From JADGGM01 sp027307005 (GTDB lineage: Bacteria > Gemmatimonadota > Gemmatimonadetes > Gemmatimonadales > Gemmatimonadaceae): a stretch of DNA of 64,000 nucleotides. Position 1 is the first letter of the stretch. Each line of letters begins with the position of its first letter. The DNA lies in NCBI GenBank assembly GCA_035455745.1, contig DATIEP010000064.1, forward strand, positions 40,436 through 104,435, in the 5' to 3' direction. This document shows, in pieces, positions 1 through 10,423 of this stretch. Below the pieces are notes generated by a model. The model made no database searches and was not told the DNA's origin. It saw only the letters and a program-made list of their open reading frames with translations. The translations under genes were made by a program, and so were the position numbers.

Positions 1-467
1 AAACGCCGGCCCTCGAGCGTCTCTACGCCTAACGCGCGGCGCTCTTCCTCGTCGATGAGCAGGCGAGCGACGGTGCCCTGGATCGTGTGCAGCGTCGGCT
101 GCGCCTCGAGGAGCGATCGGACGGCGCGACGATACAGCCCGCGATCACACTGCGCACGCGGGGCCCACACTGCCGGTCCCTTGCTGCGATTGAGCATCCG
201 GAACTGCAGCATTGCGAGGTCCGTCGCACGGCCCATGATTCCGCCAAGCGCATCGACTTCTCGCGCAACAGTGCCCTTGGCGATGCCGCCGATGGCAGGA
301 TTGCACGACATCTGGCCGATTGTCTCGAGCGCAGCGGTAATGAGCCCGACGCGCGCACCGAGTCGAGAGGCCGCGACCGCGGCTTCGGTGCCGGCATGAC
401 CGGCTCCGACGACGATGACATCGAGATCCATCTCCGCATTTGAAACGGAGGAAGAATGCGCGCTCAT
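1..467 (-). CDS. mnmG: MnmG (GidA), tRNA uridine-5-carboxymethylaminomethyl modification enzyme, N-terminal part
   Basis: FAD-binding partner of MnmE; together they modify the wobble uridine of several tRNAs. The visible 155 residues carry the family N-terminus: DVIVVGAGHAGTEAA (dinucleotide-binding Rossmann motif), then GQMSCNPAIGGIAKG, LGGIMGRATD and RMLNRSKGPAVWAPRAQ, all typical of MnmG. The reading frame runs off the left edge, so the C-terminal ~450 residues are missing here. ATG at 467 is the only upstream ATG after an in-frame stop at 479-477. An internal ATG at 431, just before the Rossmann motif, is the alternative. No mnmE or rsmG is visible beside it. Confidence 0.93.
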   Translation of the reverse strand, partial: MSAHSSSVSNAEMDLDVIVVGAGHAGTEAAVAASRLGARVGLITAALETIGQMSCNPAIGGIAKGTVAREVDALGGIMGRATDLAMLQFRMLNRSKGPAVWAPRAQCDRGLYRRAVRSLLEAQPTLHTIQGTVARLLIDEEERRALGVETLEGRR

Positions 468-537
468 GCGAGAAAGCTAATCGCCCAGTGCGGTCGTGCA
501 GGTAGACACGTCGAGCGCTTCGCGACAAACTTGAGAC

Positions 538-834
538 ATGCCGCTTTCCTTGCCGTCGGACGCGCCCACGATGCTGATTCGCAAGGCGGCGTTCGAACGC
601 GCCGGGTTGGCGCGTGCTGCGATCGACGCCCAGTTCGGGCTCACGCCGGATGAGTTTCGCGTCGAGGGAGAACTCGTGGCCGTTGGACCGCTGCACGCCG
701 ATGACGCGATCGTCGAACTCACCGAGCAACTCGAATCTCTCGGTCTTGTCTACTTCGATGATTTCGTCGAACTGAGCGGCAACTGGCCGGCGTGGTTAGG
801 CGTGTGGGTGGCCGGTCGCTCTCGTATGGACTGA
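538..834 (+). CDS. Conserved-looking hypothetical protein, 98 aa
   Basis: No function recognised. The frame has strong third-position GC bias, and the protein reads as a compact alpha/beta fold with an acidic C-terminal half (GLVYFDDFVELSGNWPAWLG). There is no signal peptide or membrane segment. No clear Shine-Dalgarno sequence precedes the ATG at 538; the ATG at 571 is an alternative start. A GTTAGGC motif encodes the Leu-Gly near the C-terminus. It is divergent from mnmG. Confidence 0.6.
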   Translation: MPLSLPSDAPTMLIRKAAFERAGLARAAIDAQFGLTPDEFRVEGELVAVGPLHADDAIVELTEQLESLGLVYFDDFVELSGNWPAWLGVWVAGRSRMD

Positions 835-842
835 CGCCGGCG

Positions 843-1124
843 TCAGGTCTTCACGTCGTGGCGCGGCTGCTCGTGCGTTTGGACCTGGGGAGACAGCGCA
901 CCGTTTCGCAGCAGTCCTTCCCAGTTGCACGCATAACACCAGCTGGTGCGAAACCAGGGCATGAGCAAATTCCAGCCGCGTGACTGAATGCGCAGCGTGG
1001 GAGTGTCGCAATTGGGACAGCGATCGCCGTCCGGCAGCAGGCAGAGGAAGAAAATGGTCGCCGCGACGATGCGTAGCACCACGAACGCAATGAAGACGAT
1101 TGCGAAGACCAACGCATCCGACAT
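843..1124 (-). CDS. Small membrane protein with zinc-ribbon motif
   Basis: 93 aa. One N-terminal hydrophobic helix (ALVFAIVFIAFVVLRIVAATIFFLCLL) is followed by CPNCD and, about 25 residues later, CYACNW. These two CxxC pairs suggest a bound zinc. The function is unknown. ATG 1124 is chosen because GAGGTG lies 6-12 bases upstream; an in-frame start at 1148 would add 8 residues. It ends close to the convergent 98-aa gene. Confidence 0.65.
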   Translation of the reverse strand: MSDALVFAIVFIAFVVLRIVAATIFFLCLLPDGDRCPNCDTPTLRIQSRGWNLLMPWFRTSWCYACNWEGLLRNGALSPQVQTHEQPRHDVKT

Positions 1125-1199
1125 GGGGCGCACCTCGTGTTGCACCATATACGGAGTGCCGGCTACGCGCGCAAGCGTCCGAACCAGGTGCCCGATCGA

Positions 1200-1820
1200 C
1201 TACGACGGCAACTCGAGTTGCTTGGCGATCGTGGTCCAGCGCTCCACATAGGCAACGCCATTTTCGAGGCGCTCGATCACGACTTCAGCGTCCACGGCAA
1301 TGGGTGTTCCGTCGAGGCTAGCGGCGGTCGCTATCTGACGCTTGCCCTCGACCTCGAACGCGATTTGGCCGCCCTGCGATCCGTCGATCGACTTCGTGAC
1401 CTTGGCCAGGTGTCCCTGAAGCTGATATCGCTCGTCCGGGATGTCACGCGCTGCGCTCGGTAATGCCCATCCGGCGATGACCGCAACCATGCCAATGCCG
1501 CCCGCCAGGGCCGCGGCCGCCGCGATCACGACAGTCGCACCGGGTTTGAGCGATGTGTACTTGGCCAATGGGTAACCGACGATACCGAAGAGCATCGCCG
1601 CGGTGCCGATGGTTGGAAGATTGAAATACTTGACCCAGCGGCCACGGCGCTGATCTCGATCGATGCCGGCGATCATGCTGACGACGCCGAGCACCAGGCC
1701 GAGTATGAAGGTGGAGAGAAAGAGTACGCGCATGGATCGGAAAACGAGGCTCGCAAATGATGGTGATGCTGCAATGGTGTCCCGATACTGCTCAGGCGAG
1801 ATCCGGACCCAGTCCGACAA
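1200..1820 (-). CDS. NfeD-like membrane protein with C-terminal OB-type domain
   Basis: 206 aa from TTG 1820, which overlaps the preceding MutS-like gene by 29 bases; ATG 1733 is an in-frame alternative. Three hydrophobic segments (roughly residues 30-50, 70-90, 95-115) precede a soluble beta-rich tail of ~75 residues. The tail contains GHLAKVTKSIDG, IAVDAEVVIERLENGVAYVE, which resembles the OB-fold of NfeD-type proteins. Those proteins usually pair with SPFH proteins; the SPFH gene of this window is 50 kb away, so no partner is evident. Confidence 0.6.
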   Translation of the reverse strand: MSDWVRISPEQYRDTIAASPSFASLVFRSMRVLFLSTFILGLVLGVVSMIAGIDRDQRRGRWVKYFNLPTIGTAAMLFGIVGYPLAKYTSLKPGATVVIAAAAALAGGIGMVAVIAGWALPSAARDIPDERYQLQGHLAKVTKSIDGSQGGQIAFEVEGKRQIATAASLDGTPIAVDAEVVIERLENGVAYVERWTTIAKQLELPS

Positions 1821-3660
1821 GATCCAGCAATGCTAGAGCGTTCGTCGATGTCGCAAGGCCCTCACGGAGTCGATAGTCGAAGTGCAAGACGGGCGTGCCG
1901 CTCGTGCGGTCGATCGAATCGGCGAACGACACGCAGCGCGCCGCACTCTGAATGGGTTCGGCCGCGGCGAGCGAAAGATCGTGTGACGTGACCGCGCCGA
2001 TGGCGCCAGCTTCGAGAAGATGGCCCAGCACGATGCGAGCGGCAACACGTCGCTCCGATGAATTCGTTCCGTGCAAGATCTCGTCGAATAAATACAATAC
2101 GGGAGATTGGCCGGGCTCGTGTGTGCGCGCGTTGTCGACGACGGTCTTGAGTCGGCGCAGCTCAGCCATGAAGAGGGAGACGCCGTCGGCGAGCGAGTCT
2201 TCGATGCGCATATTCGCGAATACACGGAGCGTGTGGGATCGATACCGCGATGCGCAGACCGGACCGCCGGCTTGCGCGAGCACACAGTTCACTCCCAGCG
2301 CGCGGAGCAGTGTGCTCTTGCCGGACATATTGGACCCGGTGATGAGGAGGAACGTGCCTGGCGGTCCAACGGTGACGTCGTTGGCGACGCGTTGGGCATC
2401 GGCAATCAGCGGATGCGCGAGACCTTCGGCTTCGATGGTTACGGGTTCGTCGTCGTGGATGTCGGGGAAGGTCCAGAGCGGCTCATCGTACGCGAGTGTC
2501 GAAAGAGCAGTGAGGGCTTCGACTTCGCCGAGGGCCCCGAGCCAACCGCGCACATGTCGACCGGACGTTCGTTTCCAGGCGTCGAACGCCGCGCCCACGT
2601 GGAAGTCCCACAGGAGCAGCCAATCGAGCGCGAAGTGAAGCATTGGCGACTGGCGGACCTCGTCCCATGCGGCGATGCGCTCGACGCGTCGAAGCGCGGC
2701 TGCGGCGCCGGGCCCTTCGCGAAAGCGGGTCGCCATCGCCTCCAGGCGCGGCGCCTGGAATTTCGTTTCGGCAATCGCCGCCAGCATTGCGCGATGACCG
2801 CCTAACGCAGCGAACGAGATGGCCGGTATCGCGCCGCTCTCCCGCGCGAGCCGTCGGGCGAAGAGACGGAAGCCGCGCGCAACGACGACCACAGCCAGCC
2901 ACCACGGTTGGGCAAGAGTGCCCGCGGCCTGCACCAACATCGCGGCGACGATCAACGCGGTGAACGCGCGCCCGGTCCATTGTACGGAGCCGCGCCCGGA
3001 GAGCGACCCTTCGGATTCGCACCAGAGGAAGAAGCGCTCGAGCGTCATCGGGCTCAGATCGCCGATGCCGATGGCGAGCACGCCGAGCTCGACTCGGAGA
3101 TCGTCGCGTGCGGCGAGCTCGCGAACCGCGGCCTGTCGCTCGGTGATCGTTGCGGCGGGCGGCGGCGAACCGAGGAGCCACCCGAGCAGCGTTGGCCGAC
3201 CGGGGGCCGAGGATGCGACGTCGAGCAATTGGAGGACACTCGACGGCCCCGTGATCGCGAGGTCGGTCGCGTACGGGTGAGTCGCGAGGTCGTCGGTCAC
3301 GCGCGGCACGGGGAGCGCAGCCCAGTCGCGCGCGATGCGGCGGACGGCGCGCTCGTGATAGATCCGTCGGTGATCGAGCGCGGCGAACGCGGCGCGATTC
3401 GCCCGGTGGCGCCTAACGAGAATGGCGAAGCCGACGAGGGCGATGCCGGTCGCGATCAGCGACACCCATCCGTACGGTGCCCCCGGGACCACCGCCCAGG
3501 CAGCCGCCAGCACGAAGAGCGCGAACGCGAGCAAACGGAATCGTCCGATGCGTCGGCCTCGGCCCGCGACGGCAGCGGCCTGCCGCGCGCTTTCGTCGGC
3601 GCGCTCCCGGTGCCAGTCAGCCGGCGTCGCCCGCCGCGTTGCGTTAGGCGTCGCGGTCAC
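1792..3660 (-). CDS. Membrane-anchored MutS-like ATPase
   Basis: 622 aa from GTG 3660. The GTG overlaps the TGA of the upstream hydrolase as GTGA, so translation is probably coupled. Two hydrophobic helices at ~42-58 and ~65-82 and another hydrophobic patch near 230-265 precede a core/lever region. A complete MutS ABC-ATPase domain follows: Walker A GSNMSGKST at ~442-450, Walker B LYLFDEI at ~521-527, and TSHD switch histidine near 560. The mismatch-binding domain I is absent. This is the architecture of membrane MutS-related proteins, not of repair MutS. Its substrate is unknown. Confidence 0.85.
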   Translation of the reverse strand: MTATPNATRRATPADWHRERADESARQAAAVAGRGRRIGRFRLLAFALFVLAAAWAVVPGAPYGWVSLIATGIALVGFAILVRRHRANRAAFAALDHRRIYHERAVRRIARDWAALPVPRVTDDLATHPYATDLAITGPSSVLQLLDVASSAPGRPTLLGWLLGSPPPAATITERQAAVRELAARDDLRVELGVLAIGIGDLSPMTLERFFLWCESEGSLSGRGSVQWTGRAFTALIVAAMLVQAAGTLAQPWWLAVVVVARGFRLFARRLARESGAIPAISFAALGGHRAMLAAIAETKFQAPRLEAMATRFREGPGAAAALRRVERIAAWDEVRQSPMLHFALDWLLLWDFHVGAAFDAWKRTSGRHVRGWLGALGEVEALTALSTLAYDEPLWTFPDIHDDEPVTIEAEGLAHPLIADAQRVANDVTVGPPGTFLLITGSNMSGKSTLLRALGVNCVLAQAGGPVCASRYRSHTLRVFANMRIEDSLADGVSLFMAELRRLKTVVDNARTHEPGQSPVLYLFDEILHGTNSSERRVAARIVLGHLLEAGAIGAVTSHDLSLAAAEPIQSAARCVSFADSIDRTSGTPVLHFDYRLREGLATSTNALALLDLVGLGPDLA

Positions 3661-4655
3661 TGGAGCGCCGCGCGCGCTTCGAGTGCACCGCCGAGAAAGT
3701 CGATCGCGCGCGCCTCGGCGTAGTACACCGCTCGCCATGGCGCGACGCCGGAGATGAACCCGACGTGTCCGCCCTTGGCGACGAATTCGACGTGCAACGC
3801 GGCGTTCGTGCGTGCAATGGTGCGCACGTCATCGAGCACGGACGACGGCAGAAACGGATCGTCGACGGCATTGAGCAGCAGCGTGGGCACCCGCACACCC
3901 GCGAGCCAGTGGATCGAGCTCGATCGATCATAGTAGTCTCGTGCGTTCCGAAAGCCGTGAATCGGCGCCGTGACTGCGTCGTCGAAGTCCCAGAGCGTCG
4001 TCGCTCGCCGGATGGCGCGCGTATCGAGGTGTCCCGGAAAGCGCGCCGCTTTCCCCATCGCCTTCTTCCGCAGACTGCGCAGAAAGTAGGACTCGTAAAG
4101 TCGCGAGAGCCCGTGCTGCAGGTGCAGCGATCCCCGGGCCAGATCGAACGGCACCGAGATCGCGGCGGCCGCGACAACCTGCGACGGCACGTTGTCGGAC
4201 TGCTCGCCAAGCCACTTGAGCAGCACGTTGCCGCCAAGAGACACTCCCGTTAGGACAAGCGGCTGCGCCGGCTGCTCGGCGATCAGCGTCCGGATGACGA
4301 AGTCGAGGTCGCCGGTTTCGCCGGAGTGATACGAGCGCAGCAACCGATTCGGCTCACCGCCGCACGACCGAAAGGCCAACACATCGGCTGCCCAACCGCG
4401 TCGATGTGCAGCCGCCAGCAGGCCCTGTGCATAGTGCGACCGCGATGAGCCTTCCAGGCCGTGCAAGAGGAGCACGCGCGGGTGTTCCGGTTTCGCATCG
4501 AGTCGATCGATATCGATGAAGTCACCGTCGGGTGTGTCCCATCGTTCTCGGTGCGTGTCGATGCGTGCTCTCCGGCGGATCAGTTTGCCCCACAGCGTGC
4601 GGGCGTGTGCGCCCGGTATCCACCATGCGGGTCGATAGCGCAGCGGGCCGCTCAC
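3657..4655 (-). CDS. YheT-type alpha/beta hydrolase
   Basis: 332 aa. The N-terminal RPAWWIPGAHARTLWGKL, oxyanion segment LLLHGLEGSSRSHYA, nucleophile elbow GVSLGGN, acid NAVDDPFLP and base GGHVGFI are all characteristic of the YheT/EMB8 family of esterase-like hydrolases. The substrate is not predictable. GTG 4655 is chosen because the family begins just before the RPxWW motif, and longer starts would run into the divergent gene at 4727. It is first in a coupled pair with the MutS-like gene. Confidence 0.88.
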   Translation of the reverse strand: MSGPLRYRPAWWIPGAHARTLWGKLIRRRARIDTHRERWDTPDGDFIDIDRLDAKPEHPRVLLLHGLEGSSRSHYAQGLLAAAHRRGWAADVLAFRSCGGEPNRLLRSYHSGETGDLDFVIRTLIAEQPAQPLVLTGVSLGGNVLLKWLGEQSDNVPSQVVAAAAISVPFDLARGSLHLQHGLSRLYESYFLRSLRKKAMGKAARFPGHLDTRAIRRATTLWDFDDAVTAPIHGFRNARDYYDRSSSIHWLAGVRVPTLLLNAVDDPFLPSSVLDDVRTIARTNAALHVEFVAKGGHVGFISGVAPWRAVYYAEARAIDFLGGALEARAALQ

Positions 4656-4726
4656 GCGTCTGGGCGCGACGTGTCGATCATGTAGATTCCGTGCACGCAC
4701 ATATACTCGCTCCCCGACAGGCGGCC

Positions 4727-5077
4727 ATGGAAGTGCAGATCTTCGGTACGCGCAAGTGCGCGGACACCCGAAAGGCGCAGCGGTTCTTTTCCGAACGTCG
4801 CGTGCGTGCGCACTTCGTGGATCTCGCCGAACGCCCGGCATCGCGCGGGGAGCTCATGCGGTTCGTCCAACGATTTGGTGTACCTGCGCTCGTGAACACA
4901 GACTCGCGGCGGTACTCGGATCTCGGACTTCGTTCCGCACGGCTCTCCGATGAGCGTTGGTTGGCTCTCCTGGTCGACGAGCCACTGGTGCTGCGCACTC
5001 CCCTCGTGCGCTGCCAGGGGCGGCTGACGGTCGGACTGGCGGAATCCGAGTGGGCGATGTGGGTCGCCGGTTCGTGA
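4727..5077 (+). CDS. ArsC/Spx-family thioredoxin-fold protein
   Basis: 116 aa. It starts MEVQIFGTRKCADTRKAQRFF, the strand-loop-helix with a single redox-type Cys (C11) as in ArsC/YffB proteins, and ends RCQGRLTVGLAESEWA, the usual C-terminal strand of the family. There is no second Cys of a CxxC, so a Spx-type disulfide switch is unlikely. An arsenate reductase role is possible, but no other ars gene is nearby. It is divergent from the YheT gene across 71 bases and 22 bases ahead of the ABC-F gene. Confidence 0.8.
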   Translation: MEVQIFGTRKCADTRKAQRFFSERRVRAHFVDLAERPASRGELMRFVQRFGVPALVNTDSRRYSDLGLRSARLSDERWLALLVDEPLVLRTPLVRCQGRLTVGLAESEWAMWVAGS

Positions 5078-5099
5078 CCGGACGACGCCGCGGTAGGCC

Positions 5100-7025
<1,926 letters not shown>

Positions 7026-7037
7026 CACCACCGCGCG

Positions 7038-7994
7038 TCAGAACTCCCCGATGAATCCGATTTCCGGCTCGAGGTGATATCCGTGCTGCTCCTGCACGCG
7101 TCGTTGGGCAGTGGCGATGACGGCGCGAACATCCGCGGCGGTCGCTCGGCCGAGGTTCACGATGATGTTGGCATGGATCGTCGAGATCTGCGCGTCTCCG
7201 TGGCGAAAGCCTTTGAGCCCGCATTGATCGATGAGCCGGCCGGCGCCGACGCCTTCGATTTTCTTGAAGATCGACCCCGCGCTCGGAAACCAATCGAGCC
7301 ATGGATGACGCGCGCCACGCCAGCTCAGATTGTCTTCCATCACGCGGCGCATCGCTGCCGGATCGCCTTGCGTTAGGCGCAGGGTCGCGGCGAGCACGAT
7401 GTCACGCCGATGGTGGAACACGGTGTCGTCGTATCCGAAGTCGACGTACGACGCATCGACCGTTCGGCGCGCGCCGTCTTCCGCCAGAATCTCGCACGAA
7501 TCGAACACCTCGGCGATGAACATCGTCCGGGCGCGCTCGGGCGCCGGCGACAGAAAGTGCAGATTCTGCCACACCGCTCCGCCTAACGTGCTCGGGATAC
7601 CGACGTAGTGCTCGAGTCCCGACCAGCCGCGGCGCACGGCTTCCATGATCAAATCGCGCATCACCGTTCCGCTCCCGGCGGTGACGCGCCCGTCGTCCGA
7701 CCACCGCGAGTGCGACGCTACGTTCCGGATGACCAGTCCGCGGAATCCCTTGTCGCCGACGAGGATGTTGGCGCCGAGTCCGAGTACGAACCACGGGATA
7801 CCGGTGTCGCGTGCCGCGCCCACCGCGCCCGCAAGCTCGTCCGCGCTCTGGGCTTCGACGAACAGGTCGGCCGGTCCGCCGATCTTGAACGTCGTGTACG
7901 GCGCGAGCGCGACGTTGGTGCGAATGCGTTCTGGCCCGATGAACGACGCCAGGCGGGCGGCGACGTCTGTGTGCGGCGTGGCGGCGGAGGTCAT
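7038..7994 (-). CDS. murB: UDP-N-acetylenolpyruvoylglucosamine reductase
   Basis: 318 aa. FAD/NADPH-dependent second step of UDP-MurNAc synthesis. FAD-binding motifs are GGPADLFVEA, LGLGANILVGDKGFRGLVI and AGSGT. The site IPSTLGGAVWQNL replaces the usual IPGTVGGA.NAG. The catalytic serine region is SAGSIFKK, and the C-terminal LEPEIGFIG holds the expected glutamate. Last gene of a minus-strand set hisA-hisI-murB, 48 bases after hisI. No other mur or dcw genes are near, which is uncommon but known. Confidence 0.9.
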   Translation of the reverse strand: MTSAATPHTDVAARLASFIGPERIRTNVALAPYTTFKIGGPADLFVEAQSADELAGAVGAARDTGIPWFVLGLGANILVGDKGFRGLVIRNVASHSRWSDDGRVTAGSGTVMRDLIMEAVRRGWSGLEHYVGIPSTLGGAVWQNLHFLSPAPERARTMFIAEVFDSCEILAEDGARRTVDASYVDFGYDDTVFHHRRDIVLAATLRLTQGDPAAMRRVMEDNLSWRGARHPWLDWFPSAGSIFKKIEGVGAGRLIDQCGLKGFRHGDAQISTIHANIIVNLGRATAADVRAVIATAQRRVQEQHGYHLEPEIGFIGEF

Positions 7995-8042
7995 CCCGAG
8001 ATCAAGAAATCAGGGTGAGCATCGGATCGCCAGTCGTGCCCG

Positions 8043-8636
8043 TCAGCGTCCGTGCGCTTGCGGGTTCATCGGGCGGCCGATCGGCGCCGGCCGCTGGCCG
8101 AGCAGACGTTGCACGTCGGAGAGCGATCCGCCGGCCTCGCAGAGCGCACCGAGCGCGCGATACACCAGTTCCGCGACTTCGGTGGTGGCAATGGTCACGT
8201 CCCGGCGGGCCGAATCGGTAATGGCGTCAACCGCGTCGTCGCCTAACTCTCGCAGCCGGCGGCGTGGCACCGCGCCCTCGGTCCCAATGCTCGCGCGCTC
8301 GGTGAGCGCGACGTTCTCGTCGTCTTCCGGGTGGGAGAAGCAGGAGGGCGCCCCCGTGTGGCATGCTGGGCCGGCCGGAACGACGCGCGCCAGCAACGCG
8401 TCACCATCGCAGTCGCAGGCCAGCGAGACGATGCGGTGACGCGGGCCGCCGGCGTTCGACCGCCAACGGCCATCCAGCCGGACATGGCAATGGAGGTCGC
8501 CTGTGGCCAGCGTGTGCGCAATGGATTCGCGATCGGCGCGTCCCACCATGAGCACGAGGCCGCTCGCTGCATCCTGCGCAACCACCGATACGACGCCGTC
8601 ATCCTGCGAAAAATTCAGCTGTGACAAGTCGAACAT
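8043..8636 (-). CDS. hisI: HisI-HisE-like protein (phosphoribosyl-AMP cyclohydrolase fused to a divergent HisE domain)
   Basis: 197 aa. The N-terminal half keeps the HisI metal site: CDCDGDALL and GPACHTGAPSCF. The usual SRSR..LW.KG.TSG substrate segment is replaced by HVRLDGRWRSNAGG. The C-terminal ~90 residues align with HisE only loosely: the SYT motif is absent, EExxE is DDAVD, and the second metal motif is EVAE. ATG 8636 has GGAG 6 bases upstream; an ATG at 8654 lacks one. It follows hisA by 74 bases. Cyclohydrolase activity is plausible; pyrophosphohydrolase activity is doubtful. Confidence 0.8.
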   Translation of the reverse strand: MFDLSQLNFSQDDGVVSVVAQDAASGLVLMVGRADRESIAHTLATGDLHCHVRLDGRWRSNAGGPRHRIVSLACDCDGDALLARVVPAGPACHTGAPSCFSHPEDDENVALTERASIGTEGAVPRRRLRELGDDAVDAITDSARRDVTIATTEVAELVYRALGALCEAGGSLSDVQRLLGQRPAPIGRPMNPQAHGR

Positions 8637-8710
8637 GGATCGCTCCGCGCGCATGGCGCGTGGCCGGTGTCTCGCCTAACGATTAGCCGCGGCCGGACTC
8701 GGGCGCCGCG

Positions 8711-9424
8711 TCAGGCCTGTGGAAACTCTTCGGCTAAGGTGCGCGCATCGAGGCGGCCCGCGGACAATGCCCAACCGACGATCGTCGCCGACACGCCGCG
8801 CTCCTCCAGATCCCGCAGCTCCGACAGCGTCGTGATGCCTCCGGCCGCAATTACCGGATTCAACGATACGTCAGTCAGATCCTCCATCAGAAACAAGTCG
8901 GTCCCGCGAACGTGCCGATGGCGCTGCGCAACAGTTACGATCACGGCGGCGAGCGGCAACTCGTTCCAATCATCGATCACGCTCAAGAAATCGCGCGCCA
9001 TCACAGTTCGATCGCGCGTCACGACGTGTCGGTCGCGGACCAGGACACCCGGCGCAACCCGACCGGGAAACTGCGCCGCGGCATCCGCCAACCAGCCTCC
9101 GTCTTCGATCGCCTGGGCCCCGATCACGACACGGTCGGCGCTCGCTTGCAGAAGACGATCGATCTCCTCGAACGTGCGGACGTCGCCCCCGACTTGCACC
9201 GGAGCCTCGATGTTGTACAGCAGCGACGCGATGAGGCTCGCATTGTCGCCGCGTCCCGAGGCGGCGTCGAGATCGGTGATGTGCATGCGGCTGAATCCGA
9301 GTCCGGCCCATGAACGTGCGAGTGCAATCGCGTCTGCGGCATGCCCAGCGTCAACGTCGCGCGTGCCGGTGTCCGGACGCACGCTTGCGCCATCGCGAAG
9401 ATTGAGCGCTGGAATGACGATCAC
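8711..9424 (-). CDS. hisA: HisA-like (beta/alpha)8 barrel protein lacking both catalytic aspartates
   Basis: 237 aa. Full-length alignment by eye to the HisA isomerase: MIVIPALNLRDG, MHITDLDAASG, VQVGGDVR, PVIAAGGITT and ATIVGWAL. The family's general acid/base pair (Asp8 and Asp127 in Thermotoga HisA) appears as Asn8 and Leu, and the DG..G.n loop on strand 6 reads AQRHRHVRGTD. Phosphate-binding glycines are kept. It may be a repurposed or inactive homologue; a normal hisA may exist elsewhere. GGGAG lies 8 bases before ATG 9424. Confidence 0.8.
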   Translation of the reverse strand: MIVIPALNLRDGASVRPDTGTRDVDAGHAADAIALARSWAGLGFSRMHITDLDAASGRGDNASLIASLLYNIEAPVQVGGDVRTFEEIDRLLQASADRVVIGAQAIEDGGWLADAAAQFPGRVAPGVLVRDRHVVTRDRTVMARDFLSVIDDWNELPLAAVIVTVAQRHRHVRGTDLFLMEDLTDVSLNPVIAAGGITTLSELRDLEERGVSATIVGWALSAGRLDARTLAEEFPQA

Positions 9425-9548
9425 CGAGGCTCCCGTTGGGCCATGTCGCGCGGTGTTAGATCGTTAGTCGATCGGTATCGCGCACGGGACGACACCGGGA
9501 AACTACGAGGCATAGGCGCCCTGCGCAGGCCGCGACTGAGCTTGCGGT

Positions 9549-9585
9549 GAAAAAACGGCCCGACGCACTCGACGTGATCGGGCCG
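9549..9585 (-). terminator. Rho-independent terminator of the SufR-like gene
   Basis: Read on the minus strand, CGGCCCGA pairs with TCGGGCCG around a 14-base loop and is followed by six T. It lies 35 bases past the stop codon of the regulator gene at 9620. Confidence 0.85.
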
Positions 9586-9619
9586 CATCGCGACCGGGCG
9601 AGTGACGCGCTCAGCCGGC

Positions 9620-10255
9620 TTACTGCGCGGCCACCTCGAAGCAGCACTGCGGCCGCTCGCCGTGGTCGCAACATTCGCGCACCGGCGAGCCCACCGCCTC
9701 ACTCAGCAGCGCCTCGACCGAAGCGCAAACTTCAGGATGGCCGCGCACGGCGGCGCCGAGCGGACAACCGTGCCCGCGAATCCGGAACGTTCCGTCGTGT
9801 TCCTCAACGGACGTGGCGCCTCCCAACTCCTCGAGAATTGCCGCAGCGCGTTCAACACGGTCGCGATGCGAGCCCGACGCCCGGCTGCTCTCGGCTGCGA
9901 GTCGCTGGCCCACCGTGCGCATGATGCTTTCGAGCTCTGCCTGACTCATTCGCTCAGACAGCACGTCGACCAAGCGCGCGAACACGACGACGTAGGCGCG
10001 CGAAAGGAGCTGATTGGTTTCCTCGGTCACCCGATAGGTATTGGCCGGCTTCCCGACCGAACCGCGCTTGGGCTCATGCTGCTCGACGAGTCCATCGCGT
10101 TCGAGGGCTGCGAGATGAGCGCGAACGGCGTTGTCGGTGAGATGGAGATCGCGAGCGATCTGATCGACCGTGAGCGCTGCCCGTCTCAGGAGCCCGACAA
10201 TACGCCCGCGGGTGCTGGCGTAAAACTTCCTGTTCCAACGAGTTACACTGTTCAT
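9620..10255 (-). CDS. SufR-like HTH regulator with C-terminal cysteine cluster
   Basis: 211 aa. N-terminal winged helix (RGRIVGLLRRAALTVDQIARDLHLTDNAVRAHLAALE, ~14-50) of the ArsR/COG2345 type. The C-terminal metal site has Cys-X12-Cys (CPLG..HPEVC), then RECC and PQCCFEV, as in SufR-type [Fe-S]-sensing repressors. ATG 10255 has AAGGA 8 bases upstream. It is divergent from the DUF4142 gene across an AT-rich 170-base gap, which probably holds its operator. No suf/isc genes are in the window, so the target set is unknown. Confidence 0.83.
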   Translation of the reverse strand: MNSVTRWNRKFYASTRGRIVGLLRRAALTVDQIARDLHLTDNAVRAHLAALERDGLVEQHEPKRGSVGKPANTYRVTEETNQLLSRAYVVVFARLVDVLSERMSQAELESIMRTVGQRLAAESSRASGSHRDRVERAAAILEELGGATSVEEHDGTFRIRGHGCPLGAAVRGHPEVCASVEALLSEAVGSPVRECCDHGERPQCCFEVAAQ

Positions 10256-10289
10256 TTCGGCAGTCCTTGTCGTGTGGGACAGGATAACA

Positions 10290-10345
10290 GATTGCACAAC
10301 GAAATACAATATCTACACGATTTGATTGACAAATTGTGATAACGC
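10290..10345. promoter_or_regulatory. AT-rich divergent promoter region
   Basis: A short AT-rich island in GC-rich surroundings. On the minus strand TTGTCA (10331-10326) is followed about 18 bases later by TGTATT, a plausible sigma70 promoter for the SufR-like gene. On the plus strand TTGACA is at 10326-10331. ACAAT (10306) and ATTGT (10333) form a loose inverted repeat that could be an operator. Confidence 0.4.
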
Positions 10346-10423
10346 AGATCATCTTCTTTGCACGACATATCCGGGGGTGAGTGGGCTCCGGACCACAATC
10401 CAGCGCGAAAGAGGAGGAATGTC

